64,000 bases of DNA. Source: Mycobacterium sp. DL99 (GTDB lineage: Bacteria > Actinomycetota > Actinomycetes > Mycobacteriales > Mycobacteriaceae). The notes under the pieces were generated by a model that did no database searches, was not told where the DNA came from, and saw only the letters and a list, made by a program, of their open reading frames with translations. The stretch spans positions 4,811,307-4,875,306 of the forward strand of contig NZ_SJOM01000007.1 in assembly GCF_004762045.1 (NCBI RefSeq), given 5' to 3'. Numbering within the stretch: the stretch's first letter is position 1; every line of letters begins with the position of its first letter. Position numbers and translations under genes: made by a program. Below, in pieces: positions 8,290 to 16,276 of the stretch.

Positions 8290-9138
8290 TCACGAGCGGC
8301 CCGGTTCGTTCCCGCCCACCTGTGCCACCAGGCGTTCGGCGGTGACGAAGATGTCGTCGAGCATGGCCTCGGTGAGCCGACCGGTGAAGGTGTTCTGCTG
8401 GCTGGGGTGAAAGCAGCCGAGCAGGGTGACCGGGCCGAAAGCCGAGGTCAGCACCGCCGTCGCGCCGTGGCCGAACTTCGGGGCCGGTTTGGTGTCTGAA
8501 CCGAGCAACTCCAGCGCGGCCCGCCACGCGAACCCACCCAACGCGATGACCACCCGCACCGATGGCCCCACGATTCGCCATTCGGCCTGCAACCACGGCG
8601 CGCAGGTGGCGCGCTCGGCTGGGGTCGGCGCGTTGGCCGGCGGCGCACAGCGCACCGCCGCGGCCACCCGGGTGCCGATCAGCTGCATGTCATCGGCAGC
8701 ATCGACACACACCGCCTGGTTGGCCAACCCGGCCCGGTGCAACGCGGCGAACAGGAAATCCCCGGACCGGTCCCCGGTGAACACCCGCCCGGTGCGGTTG
8801 GCGCCGTGGGCGGCCGGGGCCAGCCCGACGATGAAGATGCCGGGCGCCTCCGCACCGAACCCGGTGGCCGGCCTACCCCAATACGGTTGATCGGCAAAGG
8901 ATTTTCGCTTGGCGACAGCCACCTCTTCGCGCCATTCGACCAGCCGGGGGCAGGCCCGGCAGACAGAGATCAGCGCGTCCAGTTCCGGCACGGTGGGCAC
9001 TCGGGCGGCCAGTCGCCGCACCTGCGCGGCGGTCTTGGCCACCGGCGTCGTCGCATCCGCCGGATCGCCGGGCCACCCCGAACCGGGCGGTACCGGCGAG
9101 GTGAACTCAACCCCCGTCCCGGGATGAGGCAATCGCAC
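8290..9138 (-). CDS. udgB: Family 5 uracil-DNA glycosylase UdgB
   Basis: DNA repair enzyme removing uracil and related deaminated bases, Rv1259-like, about 282 aa. Conserved features are the [4Fe-4S] cysteines (CRACPRL near the N-terminus; VRCAPP and RATCAPW later), the active-site stretch GLAPAAHGANRTGRVFTGDRSG and the second motif GCFHPSQQNTFTGR. The lack of an Asp in GLAPAAHG fits the family 5 (UdgB) type. The frame is open to 9231, but that would overlap the divergent tap gene. I place the start at GTG 9138 (VRLPHPGTG), where family homology begins; TTG 9141 is an alternative. Confidence 0.88.
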   Translation of the reverse strand: MRLPHPGTGVEFTSPVPPGSGWPGDPADATTPVAKTAAQVRRLAARVPTVPELDALISVCRACPRLVEWREEVAVAKRKSFADQPYWGRPATGFGAEAPGIFIVGLAPAAHGANRTGRVFTGDRSGDFLFAALHRAGLANQAVCVDAADDMQLIGTRVAAAVRCAPPANAPTPAERATCAPWLQAEWRIVGPSVRVVIALGGFAWRAALELLGSDTKPAPKFGHGATAVLTSAFGPVTLLGCFHPSQQNTFTGRLTEAMLDDIFVTAERLVAQVGGNEPGRS

Positions 9139-9206
9139 CAACTCACTGTGCCGGAAATTCCGTCGCGGCGGGTGCGGGCGCGCTGTTAGATTCGCCGCGA
9201 TACCCC

Positions 9207-10451
9207 ATGACGAACACCAAGCGCGGCCCATTGCTGCTGATCCTGTTCGCCGCGTTGATGGCCGGCGCGGGCAACGGCATCACGATTGTCGCATTCCCGT
9301 GGCTGGTGTTGCAGCGCAACGGATCCGCGCTCGATGCGTCGATCGTCGCGATGGCCGGGACGTTGCCCCTGTTGGTGGCCACCCTGATCGCCGGGGCCGC
9401 CGTCGACTATCTGGGCCGCCGGCGGGTCTCGATGATCTCCGATCTGCTCTCGGCCCTGTCGGTCGCGGCGGTTCCGATGCTGGCCCTGATATTCGGGGTG
9501 GACGCGGTCAATGTCGCGGTGCTGGCCGCCCTGGCCGCGCTCGGCGCGTTCTTCGACCCGGCCGGGATGACCGCGCGCGAGACCATGTTGCCCGAGGCGG
9601 CGGGCCGGGCCGGGTGGACGCTGGACCACGCGAACAGCGTGTACGAGGCGGTGTTCAACCTGGCCTACATCGTCGGCCCGGGCATCGGCGGTCTGCTGAT
9701 CGCCACCCTCGGCGGGATCAACACCATGTGGGTGACCGCCGGGGCGTTCTGCTGTTCGATCCTGGCCATCTCGGTGCTACGACTGGAAGGCGCGGGCACC
9801 CCGGACCGCTCGATGCTGACCGAGGGCGTGCTCGCGGGCATCGTCGAAGGGCTGCGATTCGTCTGGAACACACCGGTATTGCGCACGCTGGCGATCGTCG
9901 ACCTGGTGGCCACCGGCCTCTACATGCCGATGGAATCCGTGTTGTTCCCGAAGTACTTCACCGACCGCAACGAGCCCACCGAACTGGGCTGGGTGCTGAT
10001 GGCGTTGAGCATCGGCGGGCTGCTGGGCGCACTCGGCTACGCGGTGCTGTCGAAGTACATGAGCCGACGGGCCACCATGCTGACCGCGGTGATCACGCTC
10101 GGTGTGGCGATGACGGTGATCGCGTTCCTGCCGCCGCTTCCACTGATCCTGGTGCTGTGCGGGATCGTCGGGTTCGTATACGGCCCGATTGCGCCCATCT
10201 ACAACTACGTCATGCAGACCACCGCACCGCAGCACCTGCGCGGCCGGGTGGTCGGGGTGATGGGTTCACTGGCCTACGCCGCAGGCCCGCTCGGGCTGAT
10301 CCTGGCCGGGCCGCTGGCCGACGCCGCCGGCCTGCACGCGACGTTCCTGGCCCTGTCCCTGCCGATGCTGCTGCTCGGCCTGGTCGCGCTGTTCCTGACC
10401 GCGCTACGCGAGCTGGACCGGCCGTCCAAACAGGAACACGATTCGACGTAA
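9207..10451 (+). CDS. tap: Tap-like multidrug efflux MFS transporter
   Basis: 414-residue, 12-helix major facilitator very close in sequence to Rv1258c (Tap), which exports tetracycline, aminoglycosides and other drugs and whose expression is linked to drug tolerance in M. tuberculosis. The N-terminus RGPLLLILFAALMAGAGNG, the loop 2-3 motif DYLGRRRVSM and the stretch MESVLFPKYFTDRNEP are near-identical family signatures. In other mycobacteria tap is induced by WhiB7; no WhiB7-type promoter was recognised in the short gap to udgB. A DUF4262 gene follows after 9 bases. Confidence 0.92.
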   Translation: MTNTKRGPLLLILFAALMAGAGNGITIVAFPWLVLQRNGSALDASIVAMAGTLPLLVATLIAGAAVDYLGRRRVSMISDLLSALSVAAVPMLALIFGVDAVNVAVLAALAALGAFFDPAGMTARETMLPEAAGRAGWTLDHANSVYEAVFNLAYIVGPGIGGLLIATLGGINTMWVTAGAFCCSILAISVLRLEGAGTPDRSMLTEGVLAGIVEGLRFVWNTPVLRTLAIVDLVATGLYMPMESVLFPKYFTDRNEPTELGWVLMALSIGGLLGALGYAVLSKYMSRRATMLTAVITLGVAMTVIAFLPPLPLILVLCGIVGFVYGPIAPIYNYVMQTTAPQHLRGRVVGVMGSLAYAAGPLGLILAGPLADAAGLHATFLALSLPMLLLGLVALFLTALRELDRPSKQEHDST

Positions 10452-10460
10452 CCTCTTCGG

Positions 10461-11000
10461 GTGAGCGACGACTCGTGCCTCTGCCTTCTGTGCGCACCCC
10501 CGGCCGACGGCCCCGCCTGGGAGGAACGCGACGACCGCATCAGCGCGAGCGTGACCGATCACGGCTGGCACGTGATGGGCGTCGGCGCCGGGGGCGAGGC
10601 CCCTGCCGACTGGGCGTACTCGATCGGCCTGTGGCACACCCTGCGCAGTCCGGAGGTCTGCCTGTTCGGCCTACGGATCGAAACGATGATGACGATCGTC
10701 AATGTCGCGGGACAGGAAGTCCGCGACGGCCGTCCACTGGAACCCGACCAGGAACGTGACGACATCCTCGACGACTATTCGGTTGCCGTCCGGGAGGTAC
10801 ACCCCAGTTGGTACCGGGACTTCTTCGGTGCCGGGATCGACTTCCACCAAGCATGGTTTCCGGTCGTACAGATGTTCTGGCCCGACCGGGACGGCAGATT
10901 CCCCTGGGACGAGCAGGCGCAGGAATACTGCCGGGCCAGCCAGCCGCTGTTATGGATCCCGAAAGAGGAGACCAGCGGACCGTGGGCTGAGCTCGACTAG
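10461..11000 (+). CDS. DUF4262 domain protein
   Basis: 179-residue protein of the DUF4262 family. The core is visible as HGWHVMGVGAGGEAPADWAYSIGLWHTLRSPEV, followed by conserved Trp/His-rich segments (VHPSWYRDFFGAGIDFHQAWFPVVQMFWPD). A cysteine cluster sits at the start (DDSCLCLLC). DUF4262 proteins have no assigned activity. It begins at GTG 10461, 9 bases after tap, so it is likely co-transcribed with the efflux gene. Its stop overlaps the stop of the convergent HxlR gene. Confidence 0.85.
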   Translation: MSDDSCLCLLCAPPADGPAWEERDDRISASVTDHGWHVMGVGAGGEAPADWAYSIGLWHTLRSPEVCLFGLRIETMMTIVNVAGQEVRDGRPLEPDQERDDILDDYSVAVREVHPSWYRDFFGAGIDFHQAWFPVVQMFWPDRDGRFPWDEQAQEYCRASQPLLWIPKEETSGPWAELD

Positions 11001-11647
11001 CTCCTGATCCGTGGCGGGGCAAAGACTCTCGCCAACTGCCTGACCGCGGCGGGATCTCCGTCGATCACCAGGCTGCCATCGGCTAACAGGGCGGGCACCT
11101 GCGCCGGGTCCATCGCCGCACCCAACACCTCGGCCTCGCCCATGAGTGTCACGTCAGCCGCCGTCCCGTCCTCACACGCGTCGATGCGGTCCGGCCCGAT
11201 CTCGACGGTCGCCTGCCCCTCGGGCGTCACCAGACACACGGTGACCGGTGGCCCGTCACGGTCCGCACTGACGAAGGCACGCACCGCGCGGATCAGCCAC
11301 TCGGGACGCGCCGCATCCCCGGGTGTGCGGGTCTCGATCAGATGCCGGCCCCACCGGGAGTAGGCGTTGATCACCTCCTCGAGCGCCCGGCCGTCGTCGG
11401 TGAGCTCGTACACCGCGGTGGACGCGGGCTTGGGCAGCATCCGCTTGCGCGCCAGCCCGTTCGCCTCCAGGTCGCGCAGCCGCCCGGCCAGCATGTCGGT
11501 GGAGATCGGGGCCAGCGAGCTCAGTAGATCCCCGTACCGCAGCGGGCCTTCCAGCAGGTCCCTGACCACCAGCAGGGTCCAGCGATCGCCAACCATGTCG
11601 AGGCTCTTCGCCAGTGCGCAGTGCTGCCCGTAGGACCGTGACGCCAT
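10997..11647 (-). CDS. HxlR-family regulator with C-terminal SCP2-like domain
   Basis: 216-residue winged-helix repressor. The HxlR domain covers about residues 1-105: CALAKSLDMVGDRWTLLVVRDLL, then LRYGDLLSSLAPISTDMLAGRLRDLE as recognition region, then the wing. The second half resembles the SCP2/sterol-carrier fold (PVTVCLVTPEGQATVEIGPDR), which could bind a hydrophobic ligand. It is divergent from a DinB-fold thiol enzyme; a perfect palindrome lies 17 bases upstream of its start, so control of itself and its neighbour is likely. The N-terminal Cys10 is at the position used for redox sensing by some HxlR proteins. Confidence 0.88.
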   Translation of the reverse strand: MASRSYGQHCALAKSLDMVGDRWTLLVVRDLLEGPLRYGDLLSSLAPISTDMLAGRLRDLEANGLARKRMLPKPASTAVYELTDDGRALEEVINAYSRWGRHLIETRTPGDAARPEWLIRAVRAFVSADRDGPPVTVCLVTPEGQATVEIGPDRIDACEDGTAADVTLMGEAEVLGAAMDPAQVPALLADGSLVIDGDPAAVRQLARVFAPPRIRS

Positions 11648-11663
11648 ACGCCCAGAATAGCTG

Positions 11664-11702
11664 AAGTTGGAATTTCCAACTTGCTACTTGTTTTTTCCAA
11701 GT
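11664..11702. promoter_or_regulatory. Probable HxlR operators between the divergent genes
   Basis: AAGTTGGAA-T-TTCCAACTT (11664-11682) is a perfect 9-1-9 inverted repeat. A second, weaker copy follows at 11686-11702 (ACTTG...CAAGT, with the same TTCCAAGT half-site). Both sit in the 76-base gap between the HxlR gene and the TIGR03086 gene and are AT-rich against their surroundings. Assignment to HxlR is inferred from position. Confidence 0.6.
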
Positions 11703-11723
11703 CGGTGGGCCTACCGTGACGAC

Positions 11724-12413
11724 ATGACCCTCGACCATCTGCTCACCGCCGCCACCGACGAGGCCCTGGCCTTCGCCGACCTGCTCGAAAGCCTCGACGC
11801 GGACCAGCGCCGCTGCCCCACCCCATGCGCGGGGTGGACAATCGACGACCTGGCCGACCACGTGGCCGTCGTCTGTTTCCGCGACGCCGAGGCCTACCAC
11901 CGCGCACGGGCCCAAATCGCCACGCCGCCAGGAGAACTCACGCTGGCCAACCCCGACTTACCGGCGGCCATCCGGCTGGCGGTCGGACATCTGCAGACCG
12001 CGTTCGACCAGGCACCCAGTCAGTGGCCGGTGATACCGGCCCCGTTCGGCGACTTCCCGGTGGCCGCCGCGCTCCGCTCGCTGATCCTGGAATTCGGGGT
12101 ACACCTCGACGACCTGAGAGTGGCCACCGGCGACCGGCACTCGACGTTCTCCCCCGCCACCATCGAAGCGATCCTCGGATTCGGTGAGCTGTTCCTGCTA
12201 CGCCAAGCCCAGCCGCTGGAGAGCGGGCCCGTCACCTTGAGGCTGACCGCGCCGTCGAAGTCGATGGCGATCACCTGGACCGGGACGAACTGGGTCCAGG
12301 GCCCAGGGGCCGACGAGCATCGCGTCGACGGCTCCGACGACGGGATCGCCCGCCTCATGCTGCGCCGGGCAGAGGCCGACGACCTGGTGGGCGCAGCGAT
12401 TCGCCCACTCTGA
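11724..12413 (+). CDS. TIGR03086-type DinB-fold metal-binding protein (mycothiol-dependent family)
   Basis: 229-residue protein of the maleylpyruvate isomerase/DinB four-helix-bundle family. CPTPCAGWTIDDLADHV holds the first metal histidine, and the later EFGVHLDDLR holds the second metal region. Characterised relatives use a divalent metal and mycothiol to act on small electrophiles, so a detoxification role is plausible. ATG 11724 (MTLDHLL) is chosen: the frame opens at 11667, but that would place the start inside the operator region. It is divergent from the HxlR gene. Confidence 0.82.
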   Translation: MTLDHLLTAATDEALAFADLLESLDADQRRCPTPCAGWTIDDLADHVAVVCFRDAEAYHRARAQIATPPGELTLANPDLPAAIRLAVGHLQTAFDQAPSQWPVIPAPFGDFPVAAALRSLILEFGVHLDDLRVATGDRHSTFSPATIEAILGFGELFLLRQAQPLESGPVTLRLTAPSKSMAITWTGTNWVQGPGADEHRVDGSDDGIARLMLRRAEADDLVGAAIRPL

Positions 12414-12436
12414 GACGGCCCTTCTAGCATCGAAGC

Positions 12437-13804
12437 GTGAATGCCGCCGCGCTGCCTATGCTGATCAGCGAACTCCCCGAGGGTGTCGTCGTCACCGACC
12501 CCGACATCCTGGCCTCCTATCGCCAGGACCGGGCTGCCGATCCGACTGCGGGCACACCGCTGGCGGTGGTCCGGCCCACCCGCACCGAGGAGGTGCAGGC
12601 CGTGCTGCGCTGGGCCAGCGCGCACCAGGTGGCGGTCGTGCCGCGCGGCGCGGGCACCGGGTTGTCCGGCGGCGCGACGGCACTCGACGGCGGCATCGTG
12701 TTGTCCACCGAGAAGATGCGGGACATCACCGTCGACCCGGTCACCCGCACCGCCGTCGTCCAACCCGGGCTGCTCAACGCCGAGGTGAAGAAAGCCGTTG
12801 CCGCACAGGGCCTCTGGTACCCACCCGACCCGTCGTCCTTCGAGATCTGCAGCATCGGCGGCAATGTCGCCACCAACGCGGGCGGGCTGTGCTGCGTCAA
12901 GTACGGCGTGACCACCGACTACATTCTGGGCCTGCAGGTCGTGCTGGCCGACGGCACTGCGGTGCGCCTGGGCGGCCCGAGGTTGAAAGACGTTGCCGGA
13001 CTGAGCCTGACCAAACTGTTCGTCGGCAGCGAGGGCACCCTCGGCGTGGTCACCGAGGCTACGCTGCGGCTGCTACCCCCGCAGCACTCCCCCTGCACCG
13101 TGGTGGCCACCTTCGATTCCGTGGAAGCCGCGTCGAACTCAGTCGTGACGATCACCGGCAAGATCCGGCCGTCCATGCTGGAGTTCATGGACTCGGTTGC
13201 CATCAACGCCGTCGAGGACAAGCTCAAGATGGGGCTGGACCGCAACGCCGCGGCGATGATGGTGGCGGCCTCAGACGATCGGGGTGCCGCAGGCGCCGAC
13301 GACGCCGAATTCATGGCACAGGTGTTCACCGAATGCGGTGCCACCGAAGTGTTTTCCACCTCCGACCCGGACGAGGGCGAGGCCTTCGTCGCGGCCCGCC
13401 GGTTCGCCATCCCGGCCGTGGAGGCCAAGGGGTCACTACTCCTGGAGGACGTCGGGGTGCCGCTGCCCGCACTGGCCGAACTGGTGAGCGGAGTGGCGGC
13501 GATCGCGGCCCATCGGGACCTGCTGATCTCGGTGATCGCCCATGCGGGTGACGGCAACACCCACCCGCTGATCGTCTTCGACCCGGCCGACGCCGACATG
13601 GCGGCGCGGGCCCAGCTGGCATTCGGCGAGATCATGGATCTCGCTGTAGGACTGGGCGGCACCATCACCGGCGAGCACGGCGTGGGCCGGCTCAAGCAGC
13701 CGTGGCTGGCCGGTCAGATCGGCCCGGCTGCAGTGGAACTCAACCACCGGATCAAGCGGGCGCTGGACCCGCAGAACATCCTCAACCCGGGCGCGGCGAT
13801 CTAG
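12437..13804 (+). CDS. FAD-linked 2-hydroxyacid oxidase (GlcD/D-lactate dehydrogenase type)
   Basis: 455-residue flavoprotein, the Rv1257c counterpart. The N-terminal half is a VAO-type FAD domain with VVPRGAGTGLSGGATALDGG and the FAD loop CSIGGNVATNAGGLCCVKYG. The C-terminal cap includes HAGDGNTHPL and ends GEHGVGRLKQPWL...LDPQNILNPG, typical of GlcD and D-lactate/D-2-hydroxyglutarate dehydrogenases. It oxidises a 2-hydroxy acid; which one cannot be read from sequence. GTG 12437 starts the protein 23 bases after the TIGR03086 gene. Confidence 0.87.
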   Translation: MNAAALPMLISELPEGVVVTDPDILASYRQDRAADPTAGTPLAVVRPTRTEEVQAVLRWASAHQVAVVPRGAGTGLSGGATALDGGIVLSTEKMRDITVDPVTRTAVVQPGLLNAEVKKAVAAQGLWYPPDPSSFEICSIGGNVATNAGGLCCVKYGVTTDYILGLQVVLADGTAVRLGGPRLKDVAGLSLTKLFVGSEGTLGVVTEATLRLLPPQHSPCTVVATFDSVEAASNSVVTITGKIRPSMLEFMDSVAINAVEDKLKMGLDRNAAAMMVAASDDRGAAGADDAEFMAQVFTECGATEVFSTSDPDEGEAFVAARRFAIPAVEAKGSLLLEDVGVPLPALAELVSGVAAIAAHRDLLISVIAHAGDGNTHPLIVFDPADADMAARAQLAFGEIMDLAVGLGGTITGEHGVGRLKQPWLAGQIGPAAVELNHRIKRALDPQNILNPGAAI

Positions 13805-13811
13805 ACCCCGC

Positions 13812-14684
13812 TCAGGCCATCCCGTAGCTGGTGAGCAGACTGGTTGTGCGCCAGGCGATCAACGCGGCGAACAGCACCAGTACCGCCATCGAAACCCCGG
13901 CCTGAATCGCGTTGCGGCGCTCACGCGGGGCGTACACGAAGGCCGCGGCGATGCCCGCACCGGTGACCAGCCCGCCGATGTGACCCTGCCAGCTGATCGC
14001 TCCGGTCCCCAGCGCCGGCCCGGCGAAGGTGAACACCAGATTGATGACGACGACGGCAACGATCGAGCGGACGTCGAGGTTGAGCTTGCGGGCCACCACG
14101 AAGATCGCGCCGAACAGGCCGAAGATTGCCCCGGAGGCGCCGGCCGTCGCGCTGTTCAGCGGGGACAGCAGATACACGAGCACCGAGCCGCCGAGCCCGC
14201 TCAGCGCGTACAACGTCCCGAACCGGAGCCGGCCCAGCCACTGTTCCAGCGGCGGCCCGACCACGTAGAGCGCCCACATGTTGAACGCCAGGTGCATCAG
14301 GCCGTAGTGCAGGAACATCGACGTCACCAAGCGGTAGTACTCGTCGTGCGCGGCGACGCCGGGCGGCCACAGCGTGAGTTCCTGCTCCAGGTTCTTCGAG
14401 GTCATCTGCACCACGAACATCAGCACGTTCACCGCGATAAGGGCGTAGGTCAGGATCGGCGCACCCGTGCGCACCTTCCCGCCGAACCGGGTGCGCGGTG
14501 CCTGAACCGACTTGGCTCCCTCGTTGACGCAGTCCACGCACTGATGCCCCACGGCCGCCGAGCGCATGCACTCCGGGCAGACGGGACGCTGGCAACGCGT
14601 GCACCGCACGTAGGTGGGACGGTCCGGATGCCGGTAACACGTCGGCGTCTGGGCAGGTAGCTGCGGCGTGTCAGGGATGCTCAT
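13812..14684 (-). CDS. Rhomboid-family intramembrane serine protease with N-terminal zinc ribbon
   Basis: 290-residue membrane protease. The cytosolic N-terminus has a B-box-like zinc site (CYRHPDR, CTRCQRPVCPECM, HQCVDC). Six or seven membrane segments follow. The catalytic serine is Ser184 in GASGAIFG and the partner histidine lies in WQGHIGGLVTG; the HLAFNMWALY motif is also present. Rhomboids cut substrates inside the membrane. Start is ATG 14684; a GTG at 14687 directly precedes it. It is convergent with the GlcD gene, 7 bases apart. Confidence 0.9.
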   Translation of the reverse strand: MSIPDTPQLPAQTPTCYRHPDRPTYVRCTRCQRPVCPECMRSAAVGHQCVDCVNEGAKSVQAPRTRFGGKVRTGAPILTYALIAVNVLMFVVQMTSKNLEQELTLWPPGVAAHDEYYRLVTSMFLHYGLMHLAFNMWALYVVGPPLEQWLGRLRFGTLYALSGLGGSVLVYLLSPLNSATAGASGAIFGLFGAIFVVARKLNLDVRSIVAVVVINLVFTFAGPALGTGAISWQGHIGGLVTGAGIAAAFVYAPRERRNAIQAGVSMAVLVLFAALIAWRTTSLLTSYGMA

Positions 14685-14687
14685 CAC

Positions 14688-14910
14688 GCCCGAGCCTAAT
14701 GCGGGCCGATCCTCCTGAGGCGATTAGATCGGCGAGTGGACAATCAATTGCAAAGGTCTGGCCCGAACGCCATACCGTTGACCAGTACCGGCAGGGCGTG
14801 GGTAGGCGTCGGCCCCGCTCCGACCGATTGGGTGGTTTGACGGTTGCGCGACCGCCGTTCTGACCTCCAAGGCAATCTCGATCAAACCCGATTCCAGCAA
14901 GAATGGAGAC
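14688..14910. other. Intergenic stretch upstream of the truncated GMC gene
   Basis: This 223-base stretch between the rhomboid start and the first GMC homology has lower GC than its neighbours. In the GMC frame it has stops at about 14779 and 14803 and then no usable start codon before 14965. No GxGxxG FAD motif was found in any forward frame, and no insertion-sequence end was recognised. It probably marks the deletion that removed the GMC 5' end. Confidence 0.4.
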
Positions 14911-16218
14911 GTCGAACGGTTTCCCGGCGGCCGGATCATCGGCGGCAGCGGGTCGATCAACGCCATGGTCTATGTGCGTGGCCGTAGGGACGACTACGAC
15001 CGTTGGGCCGACGCCGGGTGCCAGGGCTGGTCGTACGACGAGGTGCTGCCGCATTTCAAGGCGATCGAGACCTGGACCGGCGGCGAGGATGCGTATCGCA
15101 GTGCTACCGGCCCGATCCCGGTGTCGTGGTGCGGACACCATCACGACGTCGACGAGGCCTATATCGCGGCCGCCGTCGAGGCCGGCCATCGACTGAACCC
15201 CGACCAGAATGGCGTTTCGCAGCTGGGCGTCGCTCGGACTCAGGTCAATCAACGCCGCGGACTGAGGGTTTCGTCGGCGCGCGGTTTCTTACGACCGCTA
15301 CCGCCGGACAGACGGCCCCGGCTTCTCACCAGGACGTACGTGCAACGGATTCTGGTCGAGAACGGCCGAGCTGTAGGTGTCGAATGTGCGGGCCGTGGAA
15401 GCCGTGCAGGCCGCCGACTCCTGGCCCGCCAAGGGGTCCTCGTGTGCGCAGGTGCCATCGGTTCACCGGCCATGTTGTTGCGTTCCGGAATCGGACCGTC
15501 GGGCGCTGTGTTGGATCTGCCCGGCGTCGGCGCGAACTTCCAGGATCACCTGGTCGCCACCCAGACCTGGGAATCTCGAGTACCCACCGCCAATACGCTG
15601 GGCCCCATCCGTGCACTCAAGGGGATCGGTTCCCTGTTGCTCAGAGGCGAAGGCATACTCACCCTGTCTCCGTTCGAGGCACAGATCTTCACCGATGAGT
15701 TCCAAATCGCCGTGAGCCCAATGCATTACGACCTCGACTCCAACTCCGGCCGGATGGGGCTCGAACGTACCGACGGATTCACCGTGTACACCGTGCTCAT
15801 GCATCCGCGCGGACGTGGTCGCGTCGTGCTGGACCACGGATCACCACGCATCGAATTCGAGCGCCTGGGCGACGGCGATGACGTCCAGCGGCTTCTCAGG
15901 GGCACCGCTACTGCCCGCGACATCATCGAGAATTCCTCGGCGATGCGGGGCATCGCCGGCGAATACCGGAACACGGGCGAGCAGAACCACGCCTGGCTGG
16001 CACAACGCGAGGCCAGCATCGGCCATGCGGTCGGAACCTGCCGGATGGGCACCGATGACGGATCGGTGGTGGACCCACATCTGCGCGTTCACGGGATCGA
16101 GGGACTCCGCGTGATCGATGCGTCGGTCATGCCGACATTGACCTCGGGCAACACCAACGCACCCACGATGATGATCGCCCACCGCGCAGCAGACCTTGTC
16201 CTACACGACGCGCGGTGA
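14911..16218 (+). pseudogene. GMC-family FAD oxidoreductase lacking its N-terminus
   Basis: Glucose-methanol-choline oxidoreductase remnant. The frame enters the family at PGGRIIGGSGSINAMVYVRG and continues intact to the C-terminal domain: GHAVGTCRMG with the catalytic His, then DASVMPTLTSGNTNAPT with the second active-site residue. The first 60-75 residues, including the GxGxxG FAD-binding turn and the first strand, are absent. The only possible start is ATG 14965, inside the GGSGSINAM motif. Without the dinucleotide fold the product should not hold FAD. It is upstream of cyp130 on the same strand, so it may once have belonged to that pathway. Confidence 0.72.
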
Positions 16219-16270
16219 GTACGACCGCACGAACCAGCTATTGACACTATTCCGCTCGATGTCGTACGAA
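16219..16270 (+). promoter_or_regulatory. cyp130 promoter with possible TetR operator
   Basis: TTGACA at 16241-16246 is a good -35 element, with TACGAA at 16265-16270 as a weak -10 after an 18-base gap. Transcription would start about at the ATG (16277), giving a leaderless message; no Shine-Dalgarno is seen. The -10 overlaps the 8-base palindrome TCGTACGA (16262-16269), and an inverted GTACGAC copy lies at 16219-16225, 42 bases away. The downstream TetR gene is the likely binder. Confidence 0.45.
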
Positions 16271-16276
16271 TAAGAC

